DNA of 64,000 nucleotides from Hibiscus mutabilis (Eukaryota; Streptophyta; Magnoliopsida; Malvales; Malvaceae). The stretch covers positions 48,225,392 through 48,289,391 of the forward strand of contig CM033732.1 of assembly GCA_019671005.1 (NCBI GenBank). The letters run 5' to 3'. Each line of letters starts with the position of its first letter. Within the stretch, counting starts at the first letter, position 1. The notes beneath the pieces were generated by a model, which was given only the letters and a program-made list of their open reading frames with translations, was not told the origin of the DNA and ran no database searches. The position numbers were made by a program, and so were the translations under genes. Of this stretch, positions 41,929 to 54,100 are shown in pieces.

Positions 41929-44900
41929 ATGGGTGTCTTTAATTCTTTTGTTGCAGCTATTCTCTTGTTCGTTCTTTCTATTGATGGTCTTGCGATTGCT
42001 AATAGTCCCAGTGTTAGTGATTATGAAAATAGTTTACTACAAAATTCAAATTTGTCCGGAGAAATGACAAAAACAATAAGACAAAGGATGTCTTTAACAT
42101 TTTTACCTAGACGGGGTAGATTCATTTTGGGCTTCCAAGGTGGAATAGGAGGGGGACTTCATGGACATGGTGATGGAGGTGGTGGCGCTAGTGCTTTTGG
42201 CCATGGTCATGCTAGTGTTGGTAAAGGTGGTGACGCTAGTGCTTCTGGCCATGGTCATGCTAGTGTTTCTGGAAATGGCGGCGCTAGTGCTTCTGGACAT
42301 GGTCAAGCTAGTGTTGGTGGAAGTGGAGGTGCTAGTGCTTTGGGACATGGTCATGCTAGTGTTGGTGGAAGTGGTGATGCTAGTGCTTCGGGACATGGTC
42401 ATGCTAGTGTTGGTGCAAGTGGCAGCGCTTACGCTTCTGGACATGGTCATGCTAGTGTTGGTGGAAATGACGGCGCTAGCGCTTCTGGACATGGTTATGC
42501 TAGCATTGGTGGAAATGGCGGCGCTAGTGCTTCTGGACATGGTCAAGCTAGTACTGGTGGAAGTGGCGGCGCTAGTGCTTTTGGACAGGGTCAAGCTAGT
42601 GTTGGTGGAAGTGACAGCGCTAGTGCTTCTGGACATGGTCAAGCTAGTGTTGGTGGAAGTGGCAGCGCTAGTGTTTCCGATAGTGGTCAAGCTAGTGTTG
42701 GTGGAAGTGGTGGCGCTAGTGCTTTGGGACATGGTCATGCTAGTGTTGGTGGAAGTGGTGATGCTAGTGCTTCGGGACATGGTCATGCTAGTGTTGGTGC
42801 AAGTGGCAACGCTAGCGCTTCTGGACATGGTCATGCTAGTGTTGGTAGAAATGACGGCGTTGGCGCTTCTGGACATGGTCATGCTAGCGTTGGTGGAAAT
42901 GGCGGTGCTAGTGCTTCTAGACATGGTCAAGCTAGTGTTGGTGGAAGTGGCGGCGCTAGTGCTTCTGGACAGGGTCAAGCTAGTGTTGGTGGAAGTGGCA
43001 GCGCTAGTGCTTCTAGACATGGTAAAGCTAGTGTTGGTGAAAGTGGTAGCGCTAGTGCTTCCGGACATGGTCAAGCTAGTGTTGGTGGAAGAGGCAGCGC
43101 TAGTGCTTCCAGTAGTGGTCAAGCTAGTGTTGGTGGAAGTGGCGGCGCTAGTGCTTCTGGTAGGGGTCAAGCTAATGTTGTTGGAAGTGGCGGTGCTAGG
43201 GCTTCTGGTAGTGGTCAAGCTAATGTTAGTAGACGTGGTGGAGCTAGTGCTTCTGGTAGTGGTCGAGCTAATGTTGAAGGACGTGGAGGCGCTAGTGCTT
43301 CTGGAAATGGTCAAGCTATTGTTGGAGGATGTGGTGACGCTAGTGCTTCTAGTAGTGGTCAAGCTAATGTTGGAAGAAGTGGCAGTGCTAGTGCTTCTAG
43401 TAGTGATCAAGCTAATATTGGTGGACGTGGCGATGCTAGTTCTTTTGGTAGTGGTCAAGCTAACGTTGGTGGAAGTGGCAGTGCTAGTGCTTCTGGTAGT
43501 GGTCAAGCAAATGTTGGTGGACATGGTGGCGCGAATGCTTATGGTAATGGTCAAGCTAATATTGGAGGACGTGGTGGCACTAGTGCTTCGGGAAGTGGCC
43601 AAGCTAAAGTTGGTGGGAGTGTAGGCGCTAGTGCATCAGGCAGTGGTCAAACAAACGTTGGTAGAGCTGGCAGTGCTAGTTCTTCTGGAAATGGTCAAAC
43701 TAATTTTAGTGGAAGTGGTGGCGCTGGAGCTTCTGGTAGAGGTCAAGCTAACGTTGGTGGAAGTGGTAGTGCTAGTGCTTCTGGTAGAGGTCAAGCAAAT
43801 ATTGGTGGACGTGGTGGCCCTAGTGCTTCTGGTATTGGTGAAGCTAGAACCGGTACCTCTACTGCTTCTGGTAGTGGTCAAGCTAAAGTTGGTAGGAGTG
43901 TAGACACTAGTGCTTCACGTAGTGGTCATGCTAACGTTAGAGGAGCTAGCAGTGCTAGTGCTTCTAGAAATGGTCAAGCTAATGTTGGCGGACGTGGTAA
44001 TGCTAGTGCTTCTGGTAGTGGTCAAGCTAACATTGGTGGAAGTCATGGTGCAAGTGCATCTGGAAACGGCCAAGCGAATGTTGGTGGTTTTGGCAGATCT
44101 AGTGCTTTTGGTAATGATCAAGCTAAGGTTGGTAGAAGTGGCAGCACTAGTGCTTCTGGTAGTGGTCAAGCTAAAGTTGGTGGAAGTGGGGGTGTTAGTG
44201 TCTCTAGAAATGGTCAAGCTACAATTGGTAGAAGTGGCAGTGCTAGAGATACTGGAAATGGTCAAGCCAATGTTGGTGGACGTGGTGGCGCTAGTGCTTC
44301 TAGTATTGGTCAAGCTAAAACTAAAGGAACTGGTAGCTCTAGTGCTTCTGGTAGTGGTCAAGCTAAAACTAGTAGAATTGGTAGCTCTAGTGTTTTTGGT
44401 AGGGGTCAAGCTAATGTTAGAGGAAGTGGCGGCGCTAATTCTTCTGGCCGTGGTCAAGCTAATGTTAATGGACGTGGCAGAGGTAGTACTTCTGGTAGTG
44501 GTCAAACTAATGCTGGAGGACATTGTGGCACTAGTGCTTCTAGTAGTGGTCAAGCTAACGTCAGTGGAGCTGGTAGTGTTAGTGCTTCTGGAAATGGTCA
44601 AGTTAATGTTGGTAGACGTGGTGGCACTAATGCTTCTGGAAATAGTCAAGCTAAAGTCGGTGGAAGTGTAGGCACTAGAGCTTTTGGTAGTGGTAATGCT
44701 AACGTTGGTGGTGTTGGCAGTGCTAGTGCTTCTGGAAATGGCCAAACTAATGTTGGTGGACGTGGTGGTGCTAGTGTTTTCGGTAGTGGTCAAGCTACCA
44801 TTGGTGGAAGTGGCAGTGCTAGTACTTCTGGTATCAGTCAAGCTAGAATTGGTAGAACTAGTAGTGCTAGTGCTTCTGGTAGCGGTCAAACTAGCGTTGG

Positions 44901-47309
44901 TGGAACCGGTAGCGCTAGTGCTACTGGTAGTGGTCAAGCTAAAGTTGGTGAAAGTGTAGGTACTAGTGCTTCAGGTAGTGGTCAAGCTAAAGTTGGTGGA
45001 ATTGTAGGCGTTAGTGCTTCTGGTAGTGGTCAAGCTAACATTGGTGTAGCTGGTAGTGCTAGTGCTTCTGGAAATGGTCAAGCTAATATTGGTGGACGTG
45101 GTAGTGCTAGTGCTTCTGGAAATGGCCAAGCTAAAATTGGTGGAACTGTAGGCGCTAGTGCTTCTGGTAGTGGTCAAGCTAACGTTGGTAGAGCTGACAA
45201 GTCTAGTGCTTCAGGAAATGGTCAAGCTAAGGTTGGTGGAAGTGGTGGCGCTAGTGCTTCTAGTAGAGGTCAAGCTAACGTCGGTGGAAGTGGTAGTGCC
45301 AGTTCTTCTGGTAGTGGTCAAACAAATGTTGGTGGACGTGACAGTGCTAGTACTTCTGGTATTAGTCAAGCTAAAACTATTAGAACCGGTAGTGCTAGTA
45401 CTTCTGGTATTGGTCAAGCCAAAATTGGTAGAATTGGTAGCTCTAGTACTTCTGGTAGTGGTCAAGCTAGTGTTGGTGGAACAAATAGCGCTAGTGCTTC
45501 TAGTAGTGGTCAAGCTAAAGTTGGTGGAAGTATAGGCGCTAGTGCTTTTGGTAATGGTCAAGCTAACATTGGTGGAGCTGGTAGAGCTAGTGCTTTGGGA
45601 AATGGTCAAGCTAATATTGGTGGACAAAATGGCGCTAGTGCTTCTGGCAGTGGTCAAGCTAATGTTGGTGGAAGTGGTGGCGCTAGTGCTTTTGGTAGTG
45701 GTCAAGCTAACGTTGGTGGAAGTGGTAGTGCTTCTGGTAGTGGTCAAGCAAATGTTAGTGGACGTGGTGGCGCTAGTGCTTCTACTATTGGTCAAGCTAA
45801 AAATGGTGGAACCGGTAGCGCTAGCGCTTCTGGTATTGGTCAAGCTAAAATTGGTGGAACTAGTAACGCTAGTGCTTCTGGTAGTGGTCAAGCTAGTGTT
45901 GGTGGACCAACAACGCTAGTGCTTCTGGTAGTAGTCAAGCTAAAGTTGCTGGAAGTGTAGGAGCTAGTGCTTCTGGTAGAGGTCAAGCTAAAGTTGGTAG
46001 AAGTGTAGGCGCTAGTGCTTCTGGTAGTGGTCAAGCTAACACTGGTGGAGCTGGTAGCGCTAGTGCTTCTGGAAATGGTCAAGCTAATATTGGTGGACGT
46101 GGTGGTGCTAGTGCTTCTGGCAGTGGTCAAGCTAACGTTGGTGGAGCTGGCACTGCTAGTGCTTCTGGCAGTGGTCAAGCTAATGTTGGTAGAAGTGGTG
46201 GCGCTAGTGCTTCTGGTAGTGATAAAGCTAGCATCATTGGAAGTGGCGGTGCTAGTGCTTCTGGAAATGGTCAAGCTAATTCTGGTGGACGTGGTGGGGC
46301 TAGTGCTTTTGGTAGTGGTCAAGCTAACGTTGGTGGAAGTGGTGGCGCTAGTGCTTTTGGAAATGGACAAGCTAATGTCGGTGGACGTGGCAGTGCTAGT
46401 GCTTCTGGTAGCAGTCAAGCTAACATTGGTAGAAATGGCGGAGCTAGTGCTTCTGGCAGTGGTCAAGCTAATGTTGGTAGAAGTGGTGGCACTAGTGCTT
46501 CTGGTAGTGGTAAATCTAGCGTCATTGGAAGTGGTGGTGCTAGTGGTTCTGGAAATGGTCAAGCTAATTCTGGTGGACGTGTTGGGGCTAATGCTTCTGG
46601 CAGTGGTCAAGCTAATGTTGGTGGAAGTGACGACGCTAGTGCTTTTGGAAATGGTCAAGCTAATGTCGGTGGACGTGGCAGTGCTAGTGCTTCTGGTAGC
46701 GGTCAAGCTAACATTGATGGAGATGGCGGCGCTAGTGCTTCTGGAAGTGGTCAAGCTAATGTTGGTGGAATCGGAGGTACTAGTGCATCTGGTAGTGGTC
46801 AAGCTAATGTTGGTGCAGGTGGTAGTGCTAGTGCTTCTGGTAGTGCTCAAGCTAAAGTCGGAGGACGTGGTGGCGCTAGTGCTTATGGCAGTGATCATGC
46901 TAACGTAGGTGGAAGTGGCGGTGCAAGTGCATCTGGAAATGGTCAAGCCAGTGTTGGTGGACGTGGTGGCACTAGTGCTTCTGGTATTGGTCAAGCTAAT
47001 GTTAGTGGACGTGGAGGCGCTAGTGCTTCTGGAAGTGGTCAAGCTAAAGTTGGTGGAAATGGTGGCGTTAGCGCTTTTGGTAGTGGTCATGCTAGTGTTG
47101 GTGGACATGATGGTGCCCAGGCTTCTGGTAGTGGTCATGCTAACGTTGATGGACATGGTTATGCTAGTGCTATAGGAAAAGGCGAAGCTAGAACGGATGG
47201 AAGTGGCGGTGCCAGTGCTTCTGGTAGTGGTGAAGCCAAAGTTGGGTTACATGGCAGCGATCACAACTTTGGTTTTAGAGGGAAAATGGGGGGAGGATTT
47301 GGAGCATGA
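41929..47309 (+). CDS. Giant secreted Ser/Ala/Gly repeat protein with one frameshift (GRP5)
   Basis: The start at 41929 is set by the family signal peptide (MGVFNSFVAAILLFVLS..., ending AIA). A longer linker than in the paralogues follows, with RQRMSLTFLPRRGRF as the counterpart of the RRxLTY segment. Then come about 100 copies of a 16-residue unit close to GASASGSGQANVGGRG. The frame runs to a stop at 45960 (1343 residues from this ATG), but its last residues are non-repeat. At about 45906 one base is missing from a GGTGGA(A)CC context. In the other frame the same repeat continues with no stop from 45907 to the TGA at 47307-47309, ending GKMGGGFGA like GRP1. The whole product would be about 1,790 residues. 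Whether the deletion is real or a sequencing error cannot be told here. Confidence 0.8.
42150..47262 (+). repeat. 48-bp coding minisatellite, about 100 units
   Basis: The consensus unit has GCTAGTGCTTCTGGTAGTGG, then TCAAGCTAATGTTGGTGGA, then a variable six-to-nine-base end. The first 12 units or so carry GHGHAS, later ones GSGQAN. Higher-order copies exist: 42337 onward repeats at 42721 onward (384 bp, 8 units), and 46233 onward repeats at 46521 onward (288 bp, 6 units). Because 48 is a multiple of three, long spurious frames are open in other frames and on the other strand. Confidence 0.9.
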
Positions 47310-47640
47310 CATTAAAGCACGTTTCCAATGGAGATGAATTTAATTATAAATTATAGCTATATTCCTTTACAAATAACAACCGTTGATAGTATATGTGTTT
47401 CACATTTTTTATTCAGTGAAACGCTAAATAAGAGATTTTGTTAGCCTTTCGCAGACCATTCATGAGAAGTTCACAAGTTGAGTTATGGATCTCAATATCA
47501 TTTATTAATATTTATTTTTGTCAATCTCAATATTTTATTTTACTTTTCATTTGCTCTTACACTTATTATTAGTGATAACACCATCACTTATTATGTTTTA
47601 CATAAGGCTGGGTCCCTATGCTTTTTTTGGGCATCTAATA
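47310..47640 (+). other. GRP5 3' flank
   Basis: CAAATAACAACCGTTGATAG and GTGAAACGCTAAATAAGAG (about 47368-47433) resemble the GRP3 flank. No gene is present. Confidence 0.5.
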
Positions 47641-48200
47641 GGGTGATTATTGTACGGTTAAAATCGAATTAATCGTTTGAATCGAATTGGTTATTGATGG
47701 GGTTATTCTTCAATTAAAATTGAATTTATCGATCAAATCGAAATAGTCCGGTTAAATGGTCGACCATCGAAGTTAATTCAATTGAAGAACGATTAAAATA
47801 ATTTTTAAAGTTCAATTATTGATTAATTCGATTTGAAATTGGTTAATTAACTGAATTAACTAAATCACATGAAAATATTAAATATATATTTCATTTGCAT
47901 AAATACTTTTAAGTTCAAACTCATTAAAATTTAAGACTCAACTAATTTCTAACACATTAAAAATTTACCAAAGTTGCGTTATAAAAGTAAAAAAAATCAT
48001 TATCCAAATTAAAATTTTTACATTTACTTATAATACATTTAGGTTAATTCGAAAATCAACCTAATTGACCGAAATTTATTTGATTTGGTTAATGATTTCG
48101 AAAAGTTTCAGTTTGATTAAAATTTTATTAATTCAATTTTAGGTAATTCAATTCGATTACCGACCGAATTAACTATTTGAACGTCCTTACATATAAAGAT
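47641..48200. repeat. MITE-like element with TTCGGTTAATT-type palindromes
   Basis: It contains many variants of AATCGAATT, GGTTAATT and CGGTTAAA in both orientations, with an AT-rich centre. The ends (ATAGGGTGATTATTGTACGG and, at right, TTTGAACGTCCTTACAT) suggest a hAT-type non-coding element, but no clean terminal repeat could be fixed. Confidence 0.4.
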
Positions 48201-50528
48201 CTAAATATGACCCGGTTTGGACGATATGATGGCCTAATTTATTGTTTAAATATTAAAATTTCATTTTATTAATTTTTACGTATTTTACAAATGAATGTAA
48301 ATAAAAAATCTTTTTATTATGAAATAGAAATTTAGGTTGAAATGGATAAATCTAAAAAAAAATTAATCCACTTGATGAACCTAGAACAATTTACTGATTA
48401 TTTTAGGGTAAATTACACCAACTATCATTAAAATTTAGTGTGCTTATACTTTGCTCATCAAAATAGAAAATCTATGAATCTAGTCATTGTCGCTTATGAA
48501 TTCTTTCATTTTGATCATTTCAACATTAAATCACTAACGGTGATCGAGCCAAAGTGTGACATTCTTAAATAAATTAAGAATTTTTAATAAAATGGTAACA
48601 CGGGTCACCATCTTTTTGATGAGAACAAAAAGATGTCAAAGCTTGGAATTAAACTCAAGGCCTTCGGCAAACAACCCCAACAATGAACCACAAACCAATC
48701 AAAATAATATGCTAGATGATTAAGAATAAATAGTATTTAATTTAAGTTAAGGTTGGAATTAATTACACTTATTTTATGAAAATATATTACTTATGGTATA
48801 AAATATAAAATTTTATAAAAATATATTTACAATACAAATTTAAAAAATTAGTTAAACTATATTAATTGTAACCGGAATTATAAAACTTATATATATATAT
48901 TAAAACAAAAATTAAAATATATCAATTTTATTTTTTAATAGTCTTAAGGCGATTACAAGATAGTATATGTTCATACATATTCATAACACTTTGACAGTGC
49001 ACACACCTTCTGAACAAAGCGATTTGAACCTATGTCTCCTAGGATGAACATCATCCACTTTTCCACTAGAACCACTTATAGGTTCAAATATATCAATTTT
49101 ATAAAAATAATGTTACAACATTAATTATGTTACCAATAAGGCGGTGAAAATATATCATTTTTTTTACACTTGAAAAACATATTTTATCATTTAAAAATAT
49201 ATAGTATATTATTTAAACAAAAAATTATAATTTATAATTTTATAAATTTTAATATTTTATAATTTTATAGTTGTTACTTAGTATTTTAAAATTTTTATAG
49301 TGTTTATACTTCTCGTTATTTTTAATATTTATGTTTAATTATGAAAAAAATTAATAATCTATTAAATTATTTTCTATTAAAAATTAAATAAGTCTTCGAA
49401 GTTTCTATAAAAACCAATTAAACCCTTAAATTTGACAAAAAAAATTAATATTGTCTCTCTATCACGTCACCATTCACACGTGAACTATTTTATTAGTATT
49501 GTGAATTGTTACATCAATATTGTAACAATCAACAATGATTTTTGTCAGTCAAAGAGTAATATTAATGTAATTTGAGAAGTTTGAAGGTTAAATTGACGAA
49601 ATTAAAAATGAATGATAAGATTATTGATTTTGGACGATTTTATGGGTAAAATTATCTTTTAAGCCATAATTTAAACAATGTTATGAACAAAGCAAGTCAA
49701 AGGACGCCTTATATTAGACTCATGCAATACTAGAATCCAATAGTTAAAAATATTAGAAAATATTCTATATATTGGCGGTGAAAAATTTTATTTTTTACAA
49801 ACGCTTAGTTTTTAGGGGTTAAAGGTTAGGGTTTTAGTGTTTGTGGTTAGGTTTTAAGAGTTGAGAATACATTTTATGGTTTAGAATTTAGAATTTAGAA
49901 GTTAGAGTTTAGAGTTCCTAAAAGGGAAAATGACAATTTTAAAAGCCCGTTTCTAAAAAAAATCTCTATTAACGGTGCATCAAATAATTACCCTAAAAAT
50001 AACGAACTCTTAATCTACTTATCATTTCTAATACATTCTATTAAAAATTCAATTAGATGTCATTTTATTTGTTATCAAATGCATTAAAAAATTATAACCA
50101 CCGAAATTTTATATTTTTAAGAATTATAAACAAGACATGAATAAAGAGTTTTATATTAGTAGAGATGAAAAATTATTCAATACACTTGTATATTACATTA
50201 TTTTTTTGTTTTATAGGTTAGGGATTTAATTAGAGTTTAGAGATCTAATTTACATGGTTTAGAATTTAGGATTTTTGATCAAATATTTAGATTTAAGTTC
50301 TAAAAAATAAATATGCATGTTTGTGTAAAACTTTTCACACAACACGTGTATCAAAAACTTACTCGAGATAGAAAATTATTCAATAAATATAATTTGTTGA
50401 TGTGATTTTTGTTTTTTCTAACCTAATAGTAAGTCAATTGTTACTAGATACTTAATAGCATAATTTTATCACTTTTAGGATTCTATTTGACTCGATGAGA
50501 TTAATTTTTATTTAGACTATCAACCTGT
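48201..50528. other. AT-rich spacer, no gene seen
   Basis: About 2.3 kb with poly-A/T runs and scattered repeats, including two reverse-orientation copies of the telomere-like repeat (about 49790-49925 and 50215-50350, units such as GGTTAGGGTTTTAG). No coding sequence is seen. Confidence 0.5.
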
Positions 50529-50738
50529 TGAAAAATTATTAGATTAACCAGGCTCACCATGTCATCTATGGTTTCAGCCAATAAAGTTTATCCATCTCAT
50601 TTATTTCTAAAGTAAATCTTCACCTCTTTTCTATTGTAAATAACGAGTGGGTGATTATTTGGAAGTTACTTTAAAGTGGATGGACCTTGTTGGTTAGAAC
50701 CACGACTTGGTGAGTCGAGTCTATCTAATAATTTCTCC
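50529..50738. mobile_element. 210-bp MITE with long imperfect inverted repeats
   Basis: The left end (TTGAAAAATTATTAGATTAA, then CAGGCTCACCATGTC) is inverted at the right end (GACTTGGTGAGTCGAGTC, then TATCTAATAATTTCTCC). It lies about 150 bp upstream of the RPN2 TATA box, so it may contribute to that promoter. Family not identified. Confidence 0.6.
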
Positions 50739-50888
50739 AAAGTTAAACCACACGACAAAATTAAAATGAGGAGGGGGATTTGAAGAACGGTAAATCTAAA
50801 GGGCCTAATCGTCTATTTAAACCATTTCAATCTAATTAATTTAAAACTTGAAAGAAATGTTCTTTCAAGGTAATTGTAATCTTGTTTA

Positions 50889-50900
50889 CCCTATAAAAAC
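50889..50900 (+). promoter_or_regulatory. RPN2 TATA box
   Basis: CCCTATAAAAAC lies about 210 bp upstream of the RPN2 start codon, which allows a 5' UTR of about 180 bp. No other core element is evident. Confidence 0.55.
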
Positions 50901-51104
50901 AGCTCCAATGTTTTCCTTCTAATTTTTACAAAACCAAACATTTTCATTTTCTTTTTCAGTCGTCGCATCCTCGTTGGGGTTATTACGGTGTCGCCGACGG
51001 TTAAATACCCAGAGTGAAATATCCAATTTAGCCCTCTCCCCCTCTTTTATTATTGAAGAATCCCAACAAAAGTTTGGGTTTTTGATTTTGGGGCAATAAT
51101 AGAA

Positions 51105-54100
51105 ATGGCGGCAGCGGCGGCGACGATGGTCAGCTCGGCTGGAGGCTTACTGGCGATGCTTAACGAGAGCAATCCTCAGTTGAAGTTACATGCTCTCTCT
51201 AATCTAATTGGGTTCGTTGATCAGTTTTGGCCAGAGATCTCCACCAGCGTTCCTATCATGTAAGCTTGAATTTCTTTTTTGTTGCTGTTTTCTTTTACTA
51301 GTTAGTCTGGGTTAGGGTTTTTTTGTTTGTTTGTTTGATTTGGTGGGTGGGAATATCGAATGGAACAAAGTGAAGAAAAATGATTTCGATGTTTCGGTTT
51401 AGCTGTTGTTTGTGGAGAAAACTGGGAGTTTCGTTTGAATTCAGTTAGTGAAGATCGTGAATTTGGGATTTCGGTATGCTTGGGTTGTTTCACTTGTTTG
51501 TGGAGATTTATGATTTTCAGATTAGGGAGAATTAAAAGAAATCATCTTTGTTGTTAGAAAACATATATATTATTCTGCAATATGTGATGTTTTTTTCCCA
51601 CTTAGGAAGCCTTAAATTTTTATTGAATAAAAACAATTGCAATGGTGACTTCTGAAATTTTCCTGTAAACTAAGATTTGTTTTGATGTAACCTTTTTGAG
51701 CCGTGGAGGAACTGGGAAGGGGAAGAAGGGTGGGGGATAATTAGATTTGCCTTCATTCACCTGCTTTACACAAATTTAAGTTTGTATAGCACGAGTTACT
51801 TTATGCGTAGATATTACCTAATTATGTGGCCTGTAAGTCTTAATGAGTTTCAGGTTTGAGTACTGATATTATGCTTGTGTTTTTCAGAGAAAGCCTTTAT
51901 GAAGATGAAGAATTTGGCCAGCATCAGAGACAACTTGCTGCGCTCCTTGTCTCAAAGGTCCTCTCTTTTCCCTCTCAGTCTGTATGTATATGCTTGTGCA
52001 TTTTAGTGCAGTGTTGTAAGGCATGCACCTAGGTGTTGCGCCTCTGTGACTAGGTACTTTTTTGGTTGGGGCCAATCTGTGCAAAAACAAAAAAGTTAGC
52101 TTGATTGAAGTTCCCTTTAATTTATCTAATTTTAATGTTTTCATTGCCTATCTTTACTACTAATGAAGAGAATAATATCAAATTATCAACTTCAGTTCTG
52201 AGTATTCAACAATAGATATGGGATCAATGTTGTTGGTATTGTTGTACAAGTATTGGTTTAAAAGCTTAAACGAAATGGTACCATTGTCATACAATTATGG
52301 ATTTTGTACTGGTTTATACTGATCGTACTGGCCTGTACAGGATTTACTAGTTTGTATTGATCAATACTACAGTATTGATACTTACATGGTATGAGATTTC
52401 GATTTTTTACTTAAAAAAAACTCATTTTGTACATTTATGACCAGATCTATCTATACCATCCTATGTAAAATTATAAATTTTATTAGGCACTATCACGTCA
52501 AAGCATTGCTGCCGTTTGATTTTGCGAACATTGTTTTATTGCATTTACAGTTTATACATGTGAAGTGATAGAAGTAGATGCCTTCACTCTAATTGAATTT
52601 TATTTTACTTCGTTGACTTTTAGTTATATGAGTTAAATTGTTGTTTCCATCAGGTCTTTTATTATTTGGGGGAACTCAATGATTCATTGTCTTATGCTCT
52701 TGGAGCTGGCCCGCTTTTTGATGTTTCAGAGGATTCTGATTATGTTCATACTCTGCTTGGTAAGAACTTTGTTTAATTTGATACATCTTGTGATCTTAAT
52801 TATAGATTAATTAATTGAAATCCATTAGTATGTTGGTTATGATTTTATTTTGCTGCACGTGAGGTGAGGCCATGAGGGTTAAGGAAAGCCTATATGTTTG
52901 CTTGTTGATTATATTATATTTCTTTTGTTTTGAATTTGATATTCCAAGCAGTTGACTGGTTATGCTCTTGATTTCAGCCAAGGCAATCGATGAGTATGCC
53001 AGCTTTCGGTCGAAGGCAGCTGAATCAAGTGATGAAGCAGCAAAGGTTGATACTAGGTTGGAGGAGATTGTGGAGAGAATGCTACATAAGTATGTATAGC
53101 TTGCTTTCTTACCTGATTGAGTGTTTTGGAGTTAGTCCAGCTATCTTATTGTTGTTGTTTTGTTTAGGTGTATCATGGATAGAAAATACCAACAAGCGAT
53201 GGGAATTGCAATTGAGTGCCGGAGACTGGATAAACTTGAGGAAGCAATAACAAGAAGTGAAAATGTTCATGCTACCTTAGCATATTGCACTAATGTCTCT
53301 CATTCTTTTGTATATCGCCGAGAATTTCGTCGTGAGGTAAGGGGGTTATTTTAGTAGTCCATGAAAGTTATGAAATACTATTGCTACTATTTTTTAAGAA
53401 TATTTGTATTCCTTCATTAGTTGCTCTCTTCTTTTGGGGAATTTTGATGCCACCTAGTAAATTCCTGCAAGATCTGTAATGTCAATCATTCTTTGGTTCT
53501 TTCAGGTGCTTCGGCTTCTCGTTAAAGTGTACCAACAACTGCCTTCTCCTGACTATTTGAGTACTTCTCAGTGCTTAATGTTCTTGGATGAACCTGAAGG
53601 TGTCGCGAATATATTGGAGAAACTTCTCCGTTCTGAAAATAAGGAGGATGCTCTTTTGGCATTCCAGGTTGCATTCGATCTTGTGGAGAATGAGCAACAG
53701 GCTTTTCTCTTAAATGTAAGAGATCGCCTTTCTGCTCCCAAATCTCTACCTCCAGAACCGGTACAGACGGGATCCACAAACCCTGCACCTGTTGAAAATG
53801 AACATTCTACTGCTACGGAGGACGTTCAAATGACAGATGGACCTTCTTCTATTACTACAAATGTGCATGAGGCAGATCCTAAAGAAGTTTTGTATGCTGA
53901 GAGGCTGACAAAAATCAAAGGAATTTTGTCTGGAGAGACCTCAATACAGTTGACTCTACAATTCTTGTACAGTCATAACAAGTAAGGCATTGATTTCTTT
54001 TGTATTATCCTTTGGTGGAACTAAGTTCTTATTGTATTCCCCCTAAAAATCGTTAACTGATTGTGATTTGTCTTAGATTGGATCTATTGATTTTGAAGAC

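Noticed and set aside
42103..43602. 499-residue minus-strand Thr/Ser-rich ORF
   Set aside because: It is the antisense shadow of the 48-bp coding repeat; a period divisible by three keeps all frames open. It has no signal peptide or other domain. The same holds for 43636-43881, 43915-44937, 45211-45891 and 45888-47156.
42161..43624. 487-residue plus-strand Val/Leu-rich ORF overlapping GRP5, and similar ones to 47175
   Set aside because: Out-of-frame reading of the same repeat; the GRP5 frame has the family signal peptide and 3' tail.
42150..47262. CRISPR-like array of 48-bp repeats
   Set aside because: The repeats are contiguous, coding, and have no unique spacers; the genome is a plant.
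51884..52144. Minus-strand 86-residue ORF in the RPN2 intron 2 region
   Set aside because: It overlaps RPN2 exon 2 and intron sequence and has no recognisable domain.
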